Assembly: GCA_034096865.1 (NCBI GenBank)
Contig: JAWQFJ010028318.1
Coordinates: 15,001-79,000, forward strand
Direction of reading: 5' to 3'
From: Theodoxus fluviatilis
Lineage: Eukaryota; Mollusca; Gastropoda; Cycloneritida; Neritidae
DNA: 64,000 nt
Shown here: piece by piece, positions 1-12,000 of the stretch
How positions within the stretch are numbered: the first letter of the stretch is position 1
Layout of the letters: every line of letters begins with the position of its first letter
The notes under the pieces: generated by a model
What the model was told of the DNA's origin: nothing
Seen by the model: the letters and a program-made list of their open reading frames with translations, nothing else
Database searches by the model: none
Made by a program: the position numbers and the translations under genes

Positions 1-48
1 CTTCTGTGGCCACCGATTCTGCAAGTCCTGCATCAAGAGCATTGTTCG
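1..48 (+). CDS. TRAF2: TRAF exon: C-terminal part of RING finger
   Basis: Reads [15 protein letters not shown] in the frame starting at base 2, which is the central C-x-H-x2-C-x2-C of a C3HC4 RING finger. It ends with two bases of a split codon before the donor GTGAGT at 49. The window starts inside this exon, so the first RING cysteines and the start codon lie upstream. Confidence 0.85.
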
Positions 49-3000
49 GTGAGTGAGGGGAACACTTTCAGTTTTAATGGGATGAGCAGAGATATTTGTT
101 TTAATGTGCTCTGCATTTTACAGTGACTGTTTTTCAGATACAATAAAGACACTGTTGCATTTTATGTTTAGTGCACTTAAACATGACTGTTTGCAATATA
201 CTGGAGATACATGTATTTGAGAACCATGACATATAAAGAGAAACTTTAGACTAACGTGAAAAATATGGAGGTGCATGGTGTTGAACATTTCTTCTTTAAC
301 AGCTGATGAAGTAGAACCGAATACCTGTGATTGCTGCAGATGTGCCCTCCCCCCACATGACTGTTTGCAATATACTGGAGATGCATGTATTTGAGAACCA
401 TGACATATAAAGAGAAAAGACTAACGTGAAAAATATGGAGGTGCATGGTGTTTAACATTTCTTCTTTAACAGCTGATGAAGTAGAACCGAATACCTGTGA
501 TTGCTGCAGATGTGCCCTCCCCCCCCCCCCCCCCCCCCACCCCCACCCCCACCCCCACCAACCCCCCCTCCCCAAATGTTGCTTGTAATGTGAGATATAT
601 TTTTATTTCTGTAGCTGAATGTCTTCCGTGCCTTAAGTAACTGCACTGTTTGTGCAGTTACTGGTTGTCAAAGTCTCTTCAGGGAGAGGAGAATCTTGGA
701 GGCTGAATGTCATGGTGCCAGTGTGTGCACCGAGAGCTAGTGTCAGACAGGAGTTGGAATGCAGTCTATGTTGCAGGGACAATGCACAGGTGCAGTGCAA
801 GACATGCTTGGAGGAGGGGGTGAATGATGTCGAGTACAGCCAACTCAAGGATGATCAGGTCAGCTGGAGTGTCCATTCTGCCTTCTAGACTGCCTGTCTT
901 CCTGTCTTCTTCCTTTTTACCTGTCTGCATTCCATCCTGCCTGTACTCCAGTCTGTATGTCTTCCAGTCTTCTTACCTCCAGTCTTTCTGCCTGCTAACT
1001 TTCTGCTTTCTTTCCTTTCTCCCCCCATAGGTTTGGGATAAGTATTGACCCACTGTGTCTCCCTACGCGTTTCACAGGACCGAATTTTGCTTACTGTAAT
1101 TAAACGTTTTAGTGATCTTGCTTAATCATGGCTTTACAAAGCCTGCTAAGGCTGATGGGCTGTAAACATCCATCCATCCATCCTTTCTTTCTCTCTGCAT
1201 TCCAAGTGTCCTGCTTTCTTTTCTTCCTGCATTTCTACCTACCAACCTTCCTGCCTTTTTGCCATCAAACCAACTTTCCAGCCTCCTTCCTCTTTAACTT
1301 CAACCCTCTCAGACCCTTATCCCCTGCAATTTTGCTGGTTTTTCTTCTGCCTTTGCTGATGTCCTCCTTTTCTTCACTACCAGATATTTACTCCTTACCT
1401 CCCTACATGCCTGTGACTGCTTGGCAATCCTTACCTTTACTCCTGCCCCCCACACCTCCCTACATGCCTGTCTGACTGCCTTGCATTCCTTACCTTTACT
1501 CCTGCCCCCCCACCTCCCTACATGCCTGTCTGACTGCCTTGCATTCCTTACCCTTACTCCTGCCCCCCTTACCTCCCTACATGCCTGTCTGACTGCCTTG
1601 CATTCTGTCGCGGTATCTAACAGCTATAATGTAGTTTTGCGATTCTACACCCTCAATCCTTCAGGATCGATGTAATCGCCCCGAAGGTGAGAGCTATTTG
1701 ACACTCTAGAGTTTACAACTAAACTTAACTGCCACACCTTGGGGGACACCACAAACAATCAATCAATGTTAGAACAACAAGTGAAGAAGGAACCCACTGA
1801 ATCTGGTACAAAATAACAGTTTAATCAAGCACAGAACCTTTCCCCTCCTACCTGAAGCAGTGAGGGGTGAACGCCAGCAGCGTTCAATAAAATAATGGTC
1901 AAACTCAAAACAATAACACCGCCTCAGTCCAGCGGAAGCAAGATGGTGACACTTCCGCTGTAAACAGAGAAAAGCAAACAACAACAACAACAACCTTCAA
2001 GCAGAAGGTTAACGAACCTCAATACTTGCAAGAAAACAAGTCACAAGCAACAATAACAACGTTACCGGTAACGTGCTAAGTTGACACTGTGATGAAAACA
2101 ACCACACTCCCCTTCCAACTCCAGCTCCACCCAAACAGAGAAAAACACTTCCAAGTTTCTCTCACAAACTCCACTCTTCCACCATTCGTTCTGACCGTCC
2201 TGGTCCGAACAAGAATAATCTCTACTAATCAGATTCACACACTCTACTTCCAACCCCAGAAGTATAAGTCCACACCACCACTCTCCTAATGTGCTAAGTC
2301 CTTCAAAAAGACTTGTCAACAACGAAATGTCAACAAAAGAAACCTCACTCTTAATTCTCAACAGTCCCAGCTTAGAGAAACATCAATAAGGCCTGGCCTC
2401 GCCCCAGGTCTAAAGGTCACGCACTAACAATAACAACTCCGTCTCCCGGTCTCCGCTCGAACGCTCTCTCCCTCTCACTCCAGCCAATCAGAAGCATCCC
2501 TACGCTATGCAGTCATGACAGGCGAGCGAACAGAGAAACAAATAAGAAAACATGTGCTTACCAGCTCTTGGCTTCCTCTCGAATCCAAGAATACAACCTA
2601 CACACACACCCAACCCAATTGACCCATGCCACCCCAAATACACCCGTTTCCTTCTCCCCCGAGAAGAAATACTGTAGACCCCTCCCTTACCGCTTAAAGG
2701 TTCATAACTAAAAGTCTCTCCTCGTCGACTCTTAGGCAGACGGCACCTTTGCGCTCTGCTCCATGGCATGTAAGTATGCTCCGCCTAACTCTATTCAAAG
2801 TCAACCCTTTAAACACAAGTAAGGTTATCCAGCGATCGAATCCAAGTCTGTCACAGTGCGAAACACGTCATTCAAGACTAGTGAATCAGATAGCACTTCA
2901 CACTGCACCGTTGCATGTCTCCCTATTGCAATCCGCTACTGCACCCTTCATCACCTCGCGTGAATGAAAGTACATGAGTTCGACCACCTTACCCCCCCGT

Positions 3001-6000
3001 GCTTCTTGTCCGAGTTCGAATTCCTCCCCCTTTGGAAATTTACAGTCTATTCTCCTGCTAGACTCGTTTCGCTGCACGAAACAATACTTGCACTCTGGAC
3101 ACCCAAACGTAGAGGAATCCAGTACACCTCCGTGCACTTGAAGAAGACCGTCCGTCGGCAGCACCCGGTACTTCTGCCCAGTGCTGGAAAGCAGAGCTTC
3201 TCAAAGCCCTTGGTAGAAAGCAGCGTCGCCAGTCCACCAATCCACCAACGTCCACGTCAGCAGCACACCATCCGTAAGATTCAGATACTCCACAAAGCCT
3301 ATAACATATCGACCCATACCAGTAAGCTACTATCTCTTTTTCCCCACAAATTCTTTCATTGAATTAATTGAAAATAGGGCGACCGCCCTTAACCCACGTG
3401 TTCTGAAACAGCCCCCCTCCTCGCTTCCCCCTGCGAGAAACATTTCGTTTAGAAAACCCATCCTGGCGTTAAAACGGAATTACACAAATTTACAATCCAA
3501 TGAGTCATTCTTAGCTAGTGGAGACTCTCAGGAAACACCTCTTTCAAGCCCCCAAAACAAAATGTATGATAATTATTTTTACAAAATCAAATCATATTTG
3601 TGTTTTACTTATGTAAATGCATCTGGAAAAACGGTACCGTGGCAAAAAGTTTATTTTATGCATGTTTAATTTTAATTCAATCCCGAATTTTGTGCTGAAA
3701 ATGGCGTCGGAAAACGGGAAAGCTGACACCATGCTTTTGCTTTGTCCCATGCAATAACTTTTAAGTTAGTGAAACCCAATTCATTGCTTGTATGTGGTTG
3801 GCCATGGACTGAATAAAGGAGCTATACATTCAAAAGCTTTTAATTGCTTGCTTTTGGTCGTAAATTGGCGGTTTTAAATCGAGGGTTACTTGCGTAATCA
3901 TGGTGTCACAAAATTCCGCTCTTCAACTTTAGGTCCAGCAGACGACAAAACTACACAATACACAGAATTCTGTTGGAAACTGGAAAACATATGAAACACA
4001 AGCACGTTGTTATCAAGAAAAGGAGAAAGTAGATTGCAGGAGGCTTGTAATGTCTTAGTTTGAGTTTGGTGTCGCGTTCGTCACGCAGGTTCGCAAAGTT
4101 CGTTTTCAAAGGTTTAAAAAAAAATGCTGCGACATCGCTACGACTGACTGGCCCAGAAACCTGTATTTTCATACTCTACACCAAACTTGATGACGTTTTA
4201 TGCAAATTAGTCACGTGTGGCGCCTTTCTACAGCAAATTCAATGACGTGTCACACGTTGGCAATCCCACGTGCGCAGGTTACCACGTGTTTCACTTTGTA
4301 CTGTTCTGGTTGAAAATCGCTCGATTTCGGACTTCTTTAGTTTGCAAAGTGTGCGCAGTTTCTAAAGCTATATGTGCACGTCCACGATGTTGGCAAAAAT
4401 GGCGGAAATGCTGGTTGCCCTCACAAAATTATGATTCCTAAAGTCTTAAAAGCTCCAGATGGGCATGAGTTGTGATGATATAGCTTCATTAAATGTTTTT
4501 CTTCTAGTCTGCGTGTTTATATGTTTCATTTCGGTACCATGAGGTTCACAAAAACGAAATAACGGCACTGCTTGTGAACAAAATGACGCCGGCAAGCGTG
4601 ACATTCGCCGAGTGCAGATTTAGTTTGCTCGAGTTCTTCTTTGAGATGCATTCAAAAGGTGAATCTTTGGTGAAAATATGCATTTCCAACACCATATTTA
4701 TTACTCATGCTATTAAAAACTGGGTTTCTAGAAGAAAAGTAACAGTATTGGCCACTCGAAAAAGAGCAATATGTACGTTACTATGGTTTCCCTCGAACCA
4801 TGGGAGAAAAAAAAAATTTGAACAACACCGAGTGGTAAAATTGCCGAGAACCAAGGTCATGATTGTGTTTCATTCATTTTACAATCAAAAGAAATAAACA
4901 AGATAATGAACGCACATAGATAATACACTGTTATAGCGCATATCTCTGAAGTCGGTTTCGATCGTTTCACCGGTAACTTACATTTTCTACACGTGTAGCA
5001 AAAATGTCGCACGATAATTTCCGCCTTCAACCACTCAGGCAACCTTGCCCTTGTATTTCGGGCTTGTTTACACCGTTTCTGGTCGTCTCCTGACCTTTAC
5101 ACGCTATTTTTGACCAATGAAACGGCTTCGTTTCTGCTTGCTGCAGAAGTAACTTAACGTCAAGCGAGCGCACGTGGGTTTTTTCTATCAGCTTGAATCT
5201 TATGAAACGATGTCCATCCGACTCATAATCTGCTAAATAACAATTTCTAGAATAGTTGAAATAATGCTCAAAGGACTAGTGTTGTGAAATAATGCCTCTT
5301 TTATTGATAATTCACTCAAATCGTGACCACAAGCATTTGGCTTCCTTGGTAACTTACACATGCTCAATCGTTCATGCTTCTGTCATCATAGCGACCGAGG
5401 CATGTTTTTTTCAATAAAAAGTGAAATGGTGCAGCTCTTGTGTGTGGATTATTTTGTTTTTTTTGTTTGGTCTTATCCTGTTTGTTATGTATTGTGTGTA
5501 ATCAATGCTTATACAAGTTATAGTCCCATAAAGCTGAGTTTAAGTGGCCAACAATGACCATCTTTGGTGTGGTTTCTCGTCACTTACGTCATATCTAGCT
5601 GCTGCTTGAAATGTACACATGTGTATTTATAGTGCTAATACATCAAGGTTATATGATCTGAATCACTTTATTCATATATTTATTCAAACTTTCGAAAAAT
5701 TTGCTATAATTTTTGAACAGTAAAGATTCAAAGGTGCTTGTTTAGCGTAAGTTACGGTTTCCATGTAAACACAATTTTTATGTCATAATAAATACACAAC
5801 AAACTTAGATTTTTTTTCATCAAATGACACATCTGGGTCATTTGCAAACACTCAAGGTGGAAATAAAGTGCAACTGTCACAAATAAAGACAATAGAGTCA
5901 AAAGATGGAAACCATGTAACTTACATCATGGCCGTCGGTGCACATTTTATTGTGATCATTGTGGAAAATCCTTACAAGTTTTTCTGTCTTAAATCACATG

Positions 6001-9000
6001 ATAAGATAAAGTAAGGATATAACTAAACTATATTGAAAAATTATGTACTTGGGTGGATATTTAATTTTCCACCTGCATGTCACACATCTATTCGCCAATA
6101 TCATGGATGTGCTCACATAGTATTGAATACAATGCTCAGTTTTGACTGAGCAGCGATAGATTTAGAAACTTAGTTGATTTGCTACCGGAAAATTTCCATC
6201 GCGTGTCGATTTTTCGGGTGTCGTGTGTGTTGCTGGTAACCGGGAAACCAAGTGATCTGCGTTGCTTTTGTAGAAAACGTCTTGTTTCTTTCCGTCATGT
6301 ATGTTTTGTCGATCAAACTAACTATTGCTGGAGTACTGAGTAGTGATTTCTCTTTTAAATTCTTAAGGAACTTTGAAACATGGGATCGGGTTTCTTGCAT
6401 CACGCGCGTCACCATTTTGTGTCGCGCATCGCGCAGGTTACCATTTTCATACATTTGAATAGCCAATTTTCATCAAATAATTAGTGTTACTATGTGATCC
6501 TTGAAATATTTCAAGTGTCTGTATGTGAAAATCATGTGGCTTTAGTATGACTGTGATTGTACAAAAATCTGGACTGAAGGGGAAAAAATAAGTGGGATGG
6601 TAACCTGCACATGGCGTCACACATTTGTTTGCCTCATTCCCCTTACCAGTTGCACTTATTATCTTTAAAAATCATTCACACTGATGGATAAATGAGTACT
6701 CCAATCATATTAATAGTTTTTTTGGGGAAAAAAAGATTTCTAGTTATTAATTTCTTGCATTGGTGTCACAACATCATGCAGGTTACCCGTGCAGGGACCA
6801 CCCACAATTATTTTTTTTTTGGTCTAAAGTATTATAGCCACTGATTCACTGCTTACATATTCAGATAGTCGATACACATCTCTTCAAAATGGCACAAGTT
6901 GTTGGACCCTTCTGGTAAGTTTGTTATTTGAATCAAATTCCTGTATTTGGTCTCCACTAGCTAAGAATGACTACAATATAAAAGAAGTTTAACCATTTCT
7001 ACCAAAGAAACGAGTCCCATACTTTTAAGCTTACTTATACCAACCCAGCAATTGAATCCTTTCCCACTGACATTTCAAACGGTCATTTACCCACGTGGCA
7101 AAACGAGCGATACAAGATTTCGTCCTTACCCCAACAAAGGCTGTGAAAACGCCGACAACTCCTTCACGTCCAGTACAAGACTAATTCCCTGAAGCTTCCT
7201 TGGCTGGCTGGTCTAGCCACCAAGGCAAGAAAAATGCGAAGACAAACTTCGCCTCAGACCACCTATGGCCTCAAGTCGCAGCAGCTCATCACCCACACGA
7301 CCTCCTTCATCAAGAGCGATGAACCCGTCTGCTAAAACCACGTCGCCCGGATCAAGAACCTCCGTCGCGCGGTAGAGCGCACCCAATCAGAGTGCTTAAT
7401 TTTACTGACCTCCAGCCCGTGCCAGGTCAATAGGTAATCCCTTTACAAACCGCTCACCCTCCCAGCATGTGCCTAGCTGAGATTTTCCCGCTCAAGCTAT
7501 ATTGAGCCATAACCCTAACCGTTATTTTGAAGAATACGGTGTCACCGTAATTAATCACCCCCTGATCATTATCTCTAATCATACTATTGTAGCAATTCCG
7601 CGACACATTCCTTACCCTTACTCCTGCCCCCCTTACCTCCCTACATGTCTGTCTGACTGCCTTGCATTCCTTACCTTTACTCCTGCCCCCCTTACCTCCC
7701 TACATGCCTGTCTGACTGCCTTGCATTCCTTACCTTTACTCCTGCCCCCCACACCTCCCTACATGCCTGTCTGACTGCCTTGCATTCCTTACCTTTGCTC
7801 CTGCCCCCCACACCTCCCTACATGCCTGTCTGACTGCCTTGCATTCCTTACCTTTACTCCTGCCCCCCACCTCCCTACATGCCTGTCTGACTGCCTTGCA
7901 TTCCTTACCTTTACTCCTGCCCCCCACACCTCCCTACATGCCTGTCTGACTGCCTTGCATTCCTTACCTTTACTCCTGCCCCCCTTACCTCCCTACATGC
8001 CTGTCTGACTGCCTTGCATTCCTTACCTTTACTCCTGCCCCCCTTACCTCCCTACATGCCTGTCTGACTGCCTTGCATTCCTTACCTTTACTCCTGCCCC
8101 CCACACCTCCCTACATGCCTGTCTGACTGCCTTGCATTCCTTACCTTTACTCCTGCCCCCCTTACCTCCCTACATGCCTGTCTGACTGCCTTGCATTCCT
8201 TACCTTTACTCCTGCCCCCCACACCTCCCTACATGCCTGTCTGACTGCCTTGCATTCCTTACCTTTACTCCTGCCCCCCACACCTCCCTACATGCCTGTC
8301 TGACTGCCTTGCATTCCTTACCTTTACTCCTGCCCCCCACACCTCCCTACATGCCTGTCTGACTGCCTTGCATTCCTTACCTTTACTCCTGCCCCCACAC
8401 CTCCCTACATGCCTGTCTGACTGCCTTGCATTCCTTACCTTTACTCCTGCCCCCCACACCTCCCTACATGCCTGTCTGACTGCCTTGCATTCCTTACCTT
8501 TACTCCTGCCCCCCACACCTCCCTACATGCCTGTCTGACTGCCTTGCATTCCTTACCTTTACTCCTGCCCCCACACCTCCCTACATGCCTGTCTGACTGC
8601 CTTGCATTCCTTACCTTTACTCCTGCCCCCCACACCTCCCTACATGCCTGTCTGACTGCCTTGCATTCCTTACCTTTACTCCTGCCCCCCACACCTCCCT
8701 ACATGCCTGTCTGACTGCCTTGCATTCCTTACCTTTACTCCTGCCCCCCACACCTCCCTACATGCCTGTCTGACTGCCTTGCATTCCTTACCTTTACTCC
8801 TGCCCCCCACACCTCCCTACATGCCTGTCTGACTGCCTTGCATTCCTTACCTTTACTCCTGCCCCCCACACCTCCCTACATGCCTGTCTGACTGCCTTGC
8901 ATTCCTTACCTTTACTCCTGCCCCCCACACCTCCCTACATGCCTGTCTGACTGCCTTGCATTCCTTACCTTTACTCCTGCCCCCCACACCTCCCTACCAT

Positions 9001-12000
9001 GCCTGTCTGACTGCCTTGCATTCCTTACCTTTACTCCTGCCCCCCTTACCTCCCTACATGCCTGTCTGACTGCCTTGCATTCCTTACCTTTACTCCTGCC
9101 CCCCACACCTCCCTACATGCCTGTCTGACTGCCTTGCATTCCTTACCTTTACTCCTGCCCCCCACACCTCCCTACATGCCTGTCTGACTGCCTTGCATTC
9201 CTTACCTTTACTCCTGCCCCCCACACCTCCCTACATGCCTGTCTGACTGCCTTGCATTCCTTACCTTTACTCCTGCCCCCCTTACCTCCCTACATGCCTG
9301 TCTGACTGCCTTGCATTCCTTACCTTTACTCCTGCCCCCCACACCTCCCTACATGCCTGTCTGACTGCCTTGCATTCCTTACCTTTACTCCTGCCCCCCT
9401 TACCTCCCTACATGCCTGTCTGACTGCCTTGCATTCCTTACCTTTACTCCTGCCCCCCACAGCTCCCTACATGCCTGTCTGACTGCCTTGCATTCCTTAC
9501 CTTTACTCCTGCCCCCCACACCTCCCTACATGCCTGTCTGACTGCCTTGCATTCCTTACCTTTACTCCTGCCCCCCTTACCTCCCTACATGCCTGTCTGA
9601 CTGCCTTGCATTCCTTACCTTTACTCCTGCCCCCCACACCTCCCTACATGCCTGTCTGACTGCCTTGCATTCCTTACCTTTACTCCTGCCCCCCACACCT
9701 CCCTACATGCCTGTCTGACTGCCTTGCATTCCTTACCTTTACTCCTGCCCCCCACACCTCCCTACATGCCTGTCTGACTGCCTTGCATTCCTTACCTTTA
9801 CTCCTGCCCCCCTTACCTCCCTACATGCCTGTCTGACTGCCTTGCATTCCTTACCTTTACTCTTGCCCCCCACACCTCCCTACATGCCTGTCTGACTGCC
9901 TTGCATTCCTTACCTTTACTCCTGCCCCCCACACCTCCCTACATGCCTGTCTGACTGCCTTGCATTCCTTACCTTTGCTCCTGCCCCCCACACCTCCCTA
10001 CATGCCTGTCTGACTGCCTGGCATTCCTTACCTTTACTCCTGCCCCCACACCTCCCTACATGCCTGTCTGACTGCCTTGCATTCCTTACCTTTACTCCTG
10101 CCCCCCACACCTCCCTACATGCCTGTCTGACTGCCTTGCATTCCTTACCTTTACTCCTGCCCCCCACACCTCCCTACATGCCTGTCTGACTGCCTTGCAT
10201 TCCTTACCTTTACTCCTGCCCCCCTTACCTCCCTACATGCCTGTCTGACTGCCTTGCATTCCTTACCTTTACTCCTGCCCCCCACACCTCCCTACATGCC
10301 TGTCTGACTGCCTTGCATTCCTTACCTTTACTCCTGCCCCCCACACCTCCCTACATGCCTGTCTTACTGCCTGGCATTCCTTACCTGTCTGGCAGTTTGC
10401 CAAACGGCTGCACATTCCAAACTGACAGTGTGTTGACCAAACTCTGGCCACTGTTGCAACTCCAGTGGTCAAGCTTTGCAAAAAGCAGGGAATGTTTGCT
10501 TTAGAGCTGGCTTTGGTCGCAGGCTCCAGACTGATACTTCAGTCATTCATTTGGTTGTGACTTCATTTTGATATAAAGGGTACACCCCTCATTAGTAGTT
10601 AATTATGAGAAATTTTCTTAATGATTGATAATTCATTATTTATTTGATTTATCTTTTTTTCTGATCGATGATTAGATTGTGTGCATCAATGTCAGTGATG
10701 TTGTTTTCCTTCTGATTGATTTTTGGATTGTGTGAAATTGACAGATGTTCCCGGACAATGCTGCCAGGCGAGACATGAACCGACTTCAGGCCAGGTGTGT
10801 CTTCCCTGGCTGCAACTTCCAGAGTACCTTCAAGGCCTACTTGGTGAGTGGTTGCATGGTGTGGGTGGAATGCTGCGGAAGTGATGATGTTTATGTGGCT
10901 GGTCTTCAGTTTTTAGACTTGGCTTTGTTGACCTGCAGTTGTTCTCTGTTGGGGCAAAGGAAATTTTGGGATCTAATTTTTCTGTCTTGAGACTCTATGG
11001 AAGGCAGACTCAGGGGAAGACTCCCTTGCCTTATCTCATGGACTAAACCATCTTGACAGAAAAGTGAAAAATACTCTCTGTGATGAATTTATTGACTGGA
11101 AAGTGAATAGAGCTCACACTGTCACAGTGATTTTGGGGGAGAGGGGGGAGGATGGTGATTTGTGGTCACACCTACTGTTGAATCAGACCTAACTTGGTCC
11201 CAGCAACAAGTGATCATTGGGTGTGTCTCCTGCTCCTGTCTTGAGTGAGAAGCTGTGTGGGCAGCATGGATGTACAGCAAGGTCCCTGTGTTCTCCAGGA
11301 GCACGAGCCTGCCTGCAGCTTCCGGCCTGTGACATGCTCAGGCTGTGCGGCTCAGGTTTCCTTCTGCAAGCTGGAGGAGCACGCCTCTCGGGACTGCCCC
11401 CAGCGACGCATCGTTTGCAAGTTCTGCAACGCAGAGTTCTCTCATGCGAAAATTGAGGTAAGTCTGTCCCCTTTTGTCTGTGCTTACAAGCTTGTTCCCT
11501 GATCTGATGACCTTGAGGATGCCAAGCTACGTCTAGCTGTCGGTGAGACAATTCTGGAGGTGACGCCACTATTGTATGTTCTCAAGAGCGATAGTAACTA
11601 GGAATGCTGTGTAAATTTTTTTCCCAAACATAACATCAACAATTTCTTTAGATTACAAGTAGGTACTGGCAGTGGGCCAATAACATGTGGGAATGCTGTC
11701 TTACATGATCAAATTCCTTGGTTTTCTTTGACTTGGCATTACATCTAAATCGTCAAGAACGAGAATAACTTTAATAAGACACACTGACATGAAAGATTAA
11801 CCTTTTTTCTTTCTGTGTGTGTTCCTTTAATATTCTTTTTTTTGTTTTGAGTGCTTTCAAGACATGTTTACTAAAGTCACTTTTTACTGCAGTGTTGTGC
11901 AACGGCACACATTTTTCGTTGACCAGCGACTTGTTCGACTTTGCCACTTGTGGAAGAGGATGTGCATTGAACCTGTGTATCTCCTGAACTGCTGATTCGA

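Larger units (their letters stand above)
49..776 (+). other. TRAF intron between the RING exons
   Basis: Intron of 728 bases between donor GTGAGT and acceptor TTGCAG. It holds a tandem duplication of about 170 bp (182-353 and 356-530) and a poly-C tract. No other gene is seen. Confidence 0.7.
859..10744 (+). other. Large TRAF intron (9.9 kb)
   Basis: Contains a pyrimidine-rich stretch, a SINE-like copy at about 1023-1183, a 59-bp minisatellite in two blocks (1395-1605, 7606-10385) and a 6.0-kb insertion between them. 10386-10744 is AT-rich unique intron ending in the acceptor GAAATTGACAG. No ORF here shows a recognisable domain. Confidence 0.75.

Noticed and set aside
2964..3362. 132-codon ORF inside the 6-kb element
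   Set aside because: No recognisable domain, biased composition, and no splice or start context. Treated as chance.
7606..10385. CRISPR-like regular repeat
   Set aside because: Units are contiguous with no unique spacers, and the window is a eukaryotic intron. Ordinary minisatellite.
11245..11298. Upstream ATG in frame with the TRAF exon at 11299 as an alternative start
   Set aside because: The CTCCAG acceptor and the FKAYL-EHEPAC junction match the TRAF2 pattern, so this is intron. No promoter evidence.
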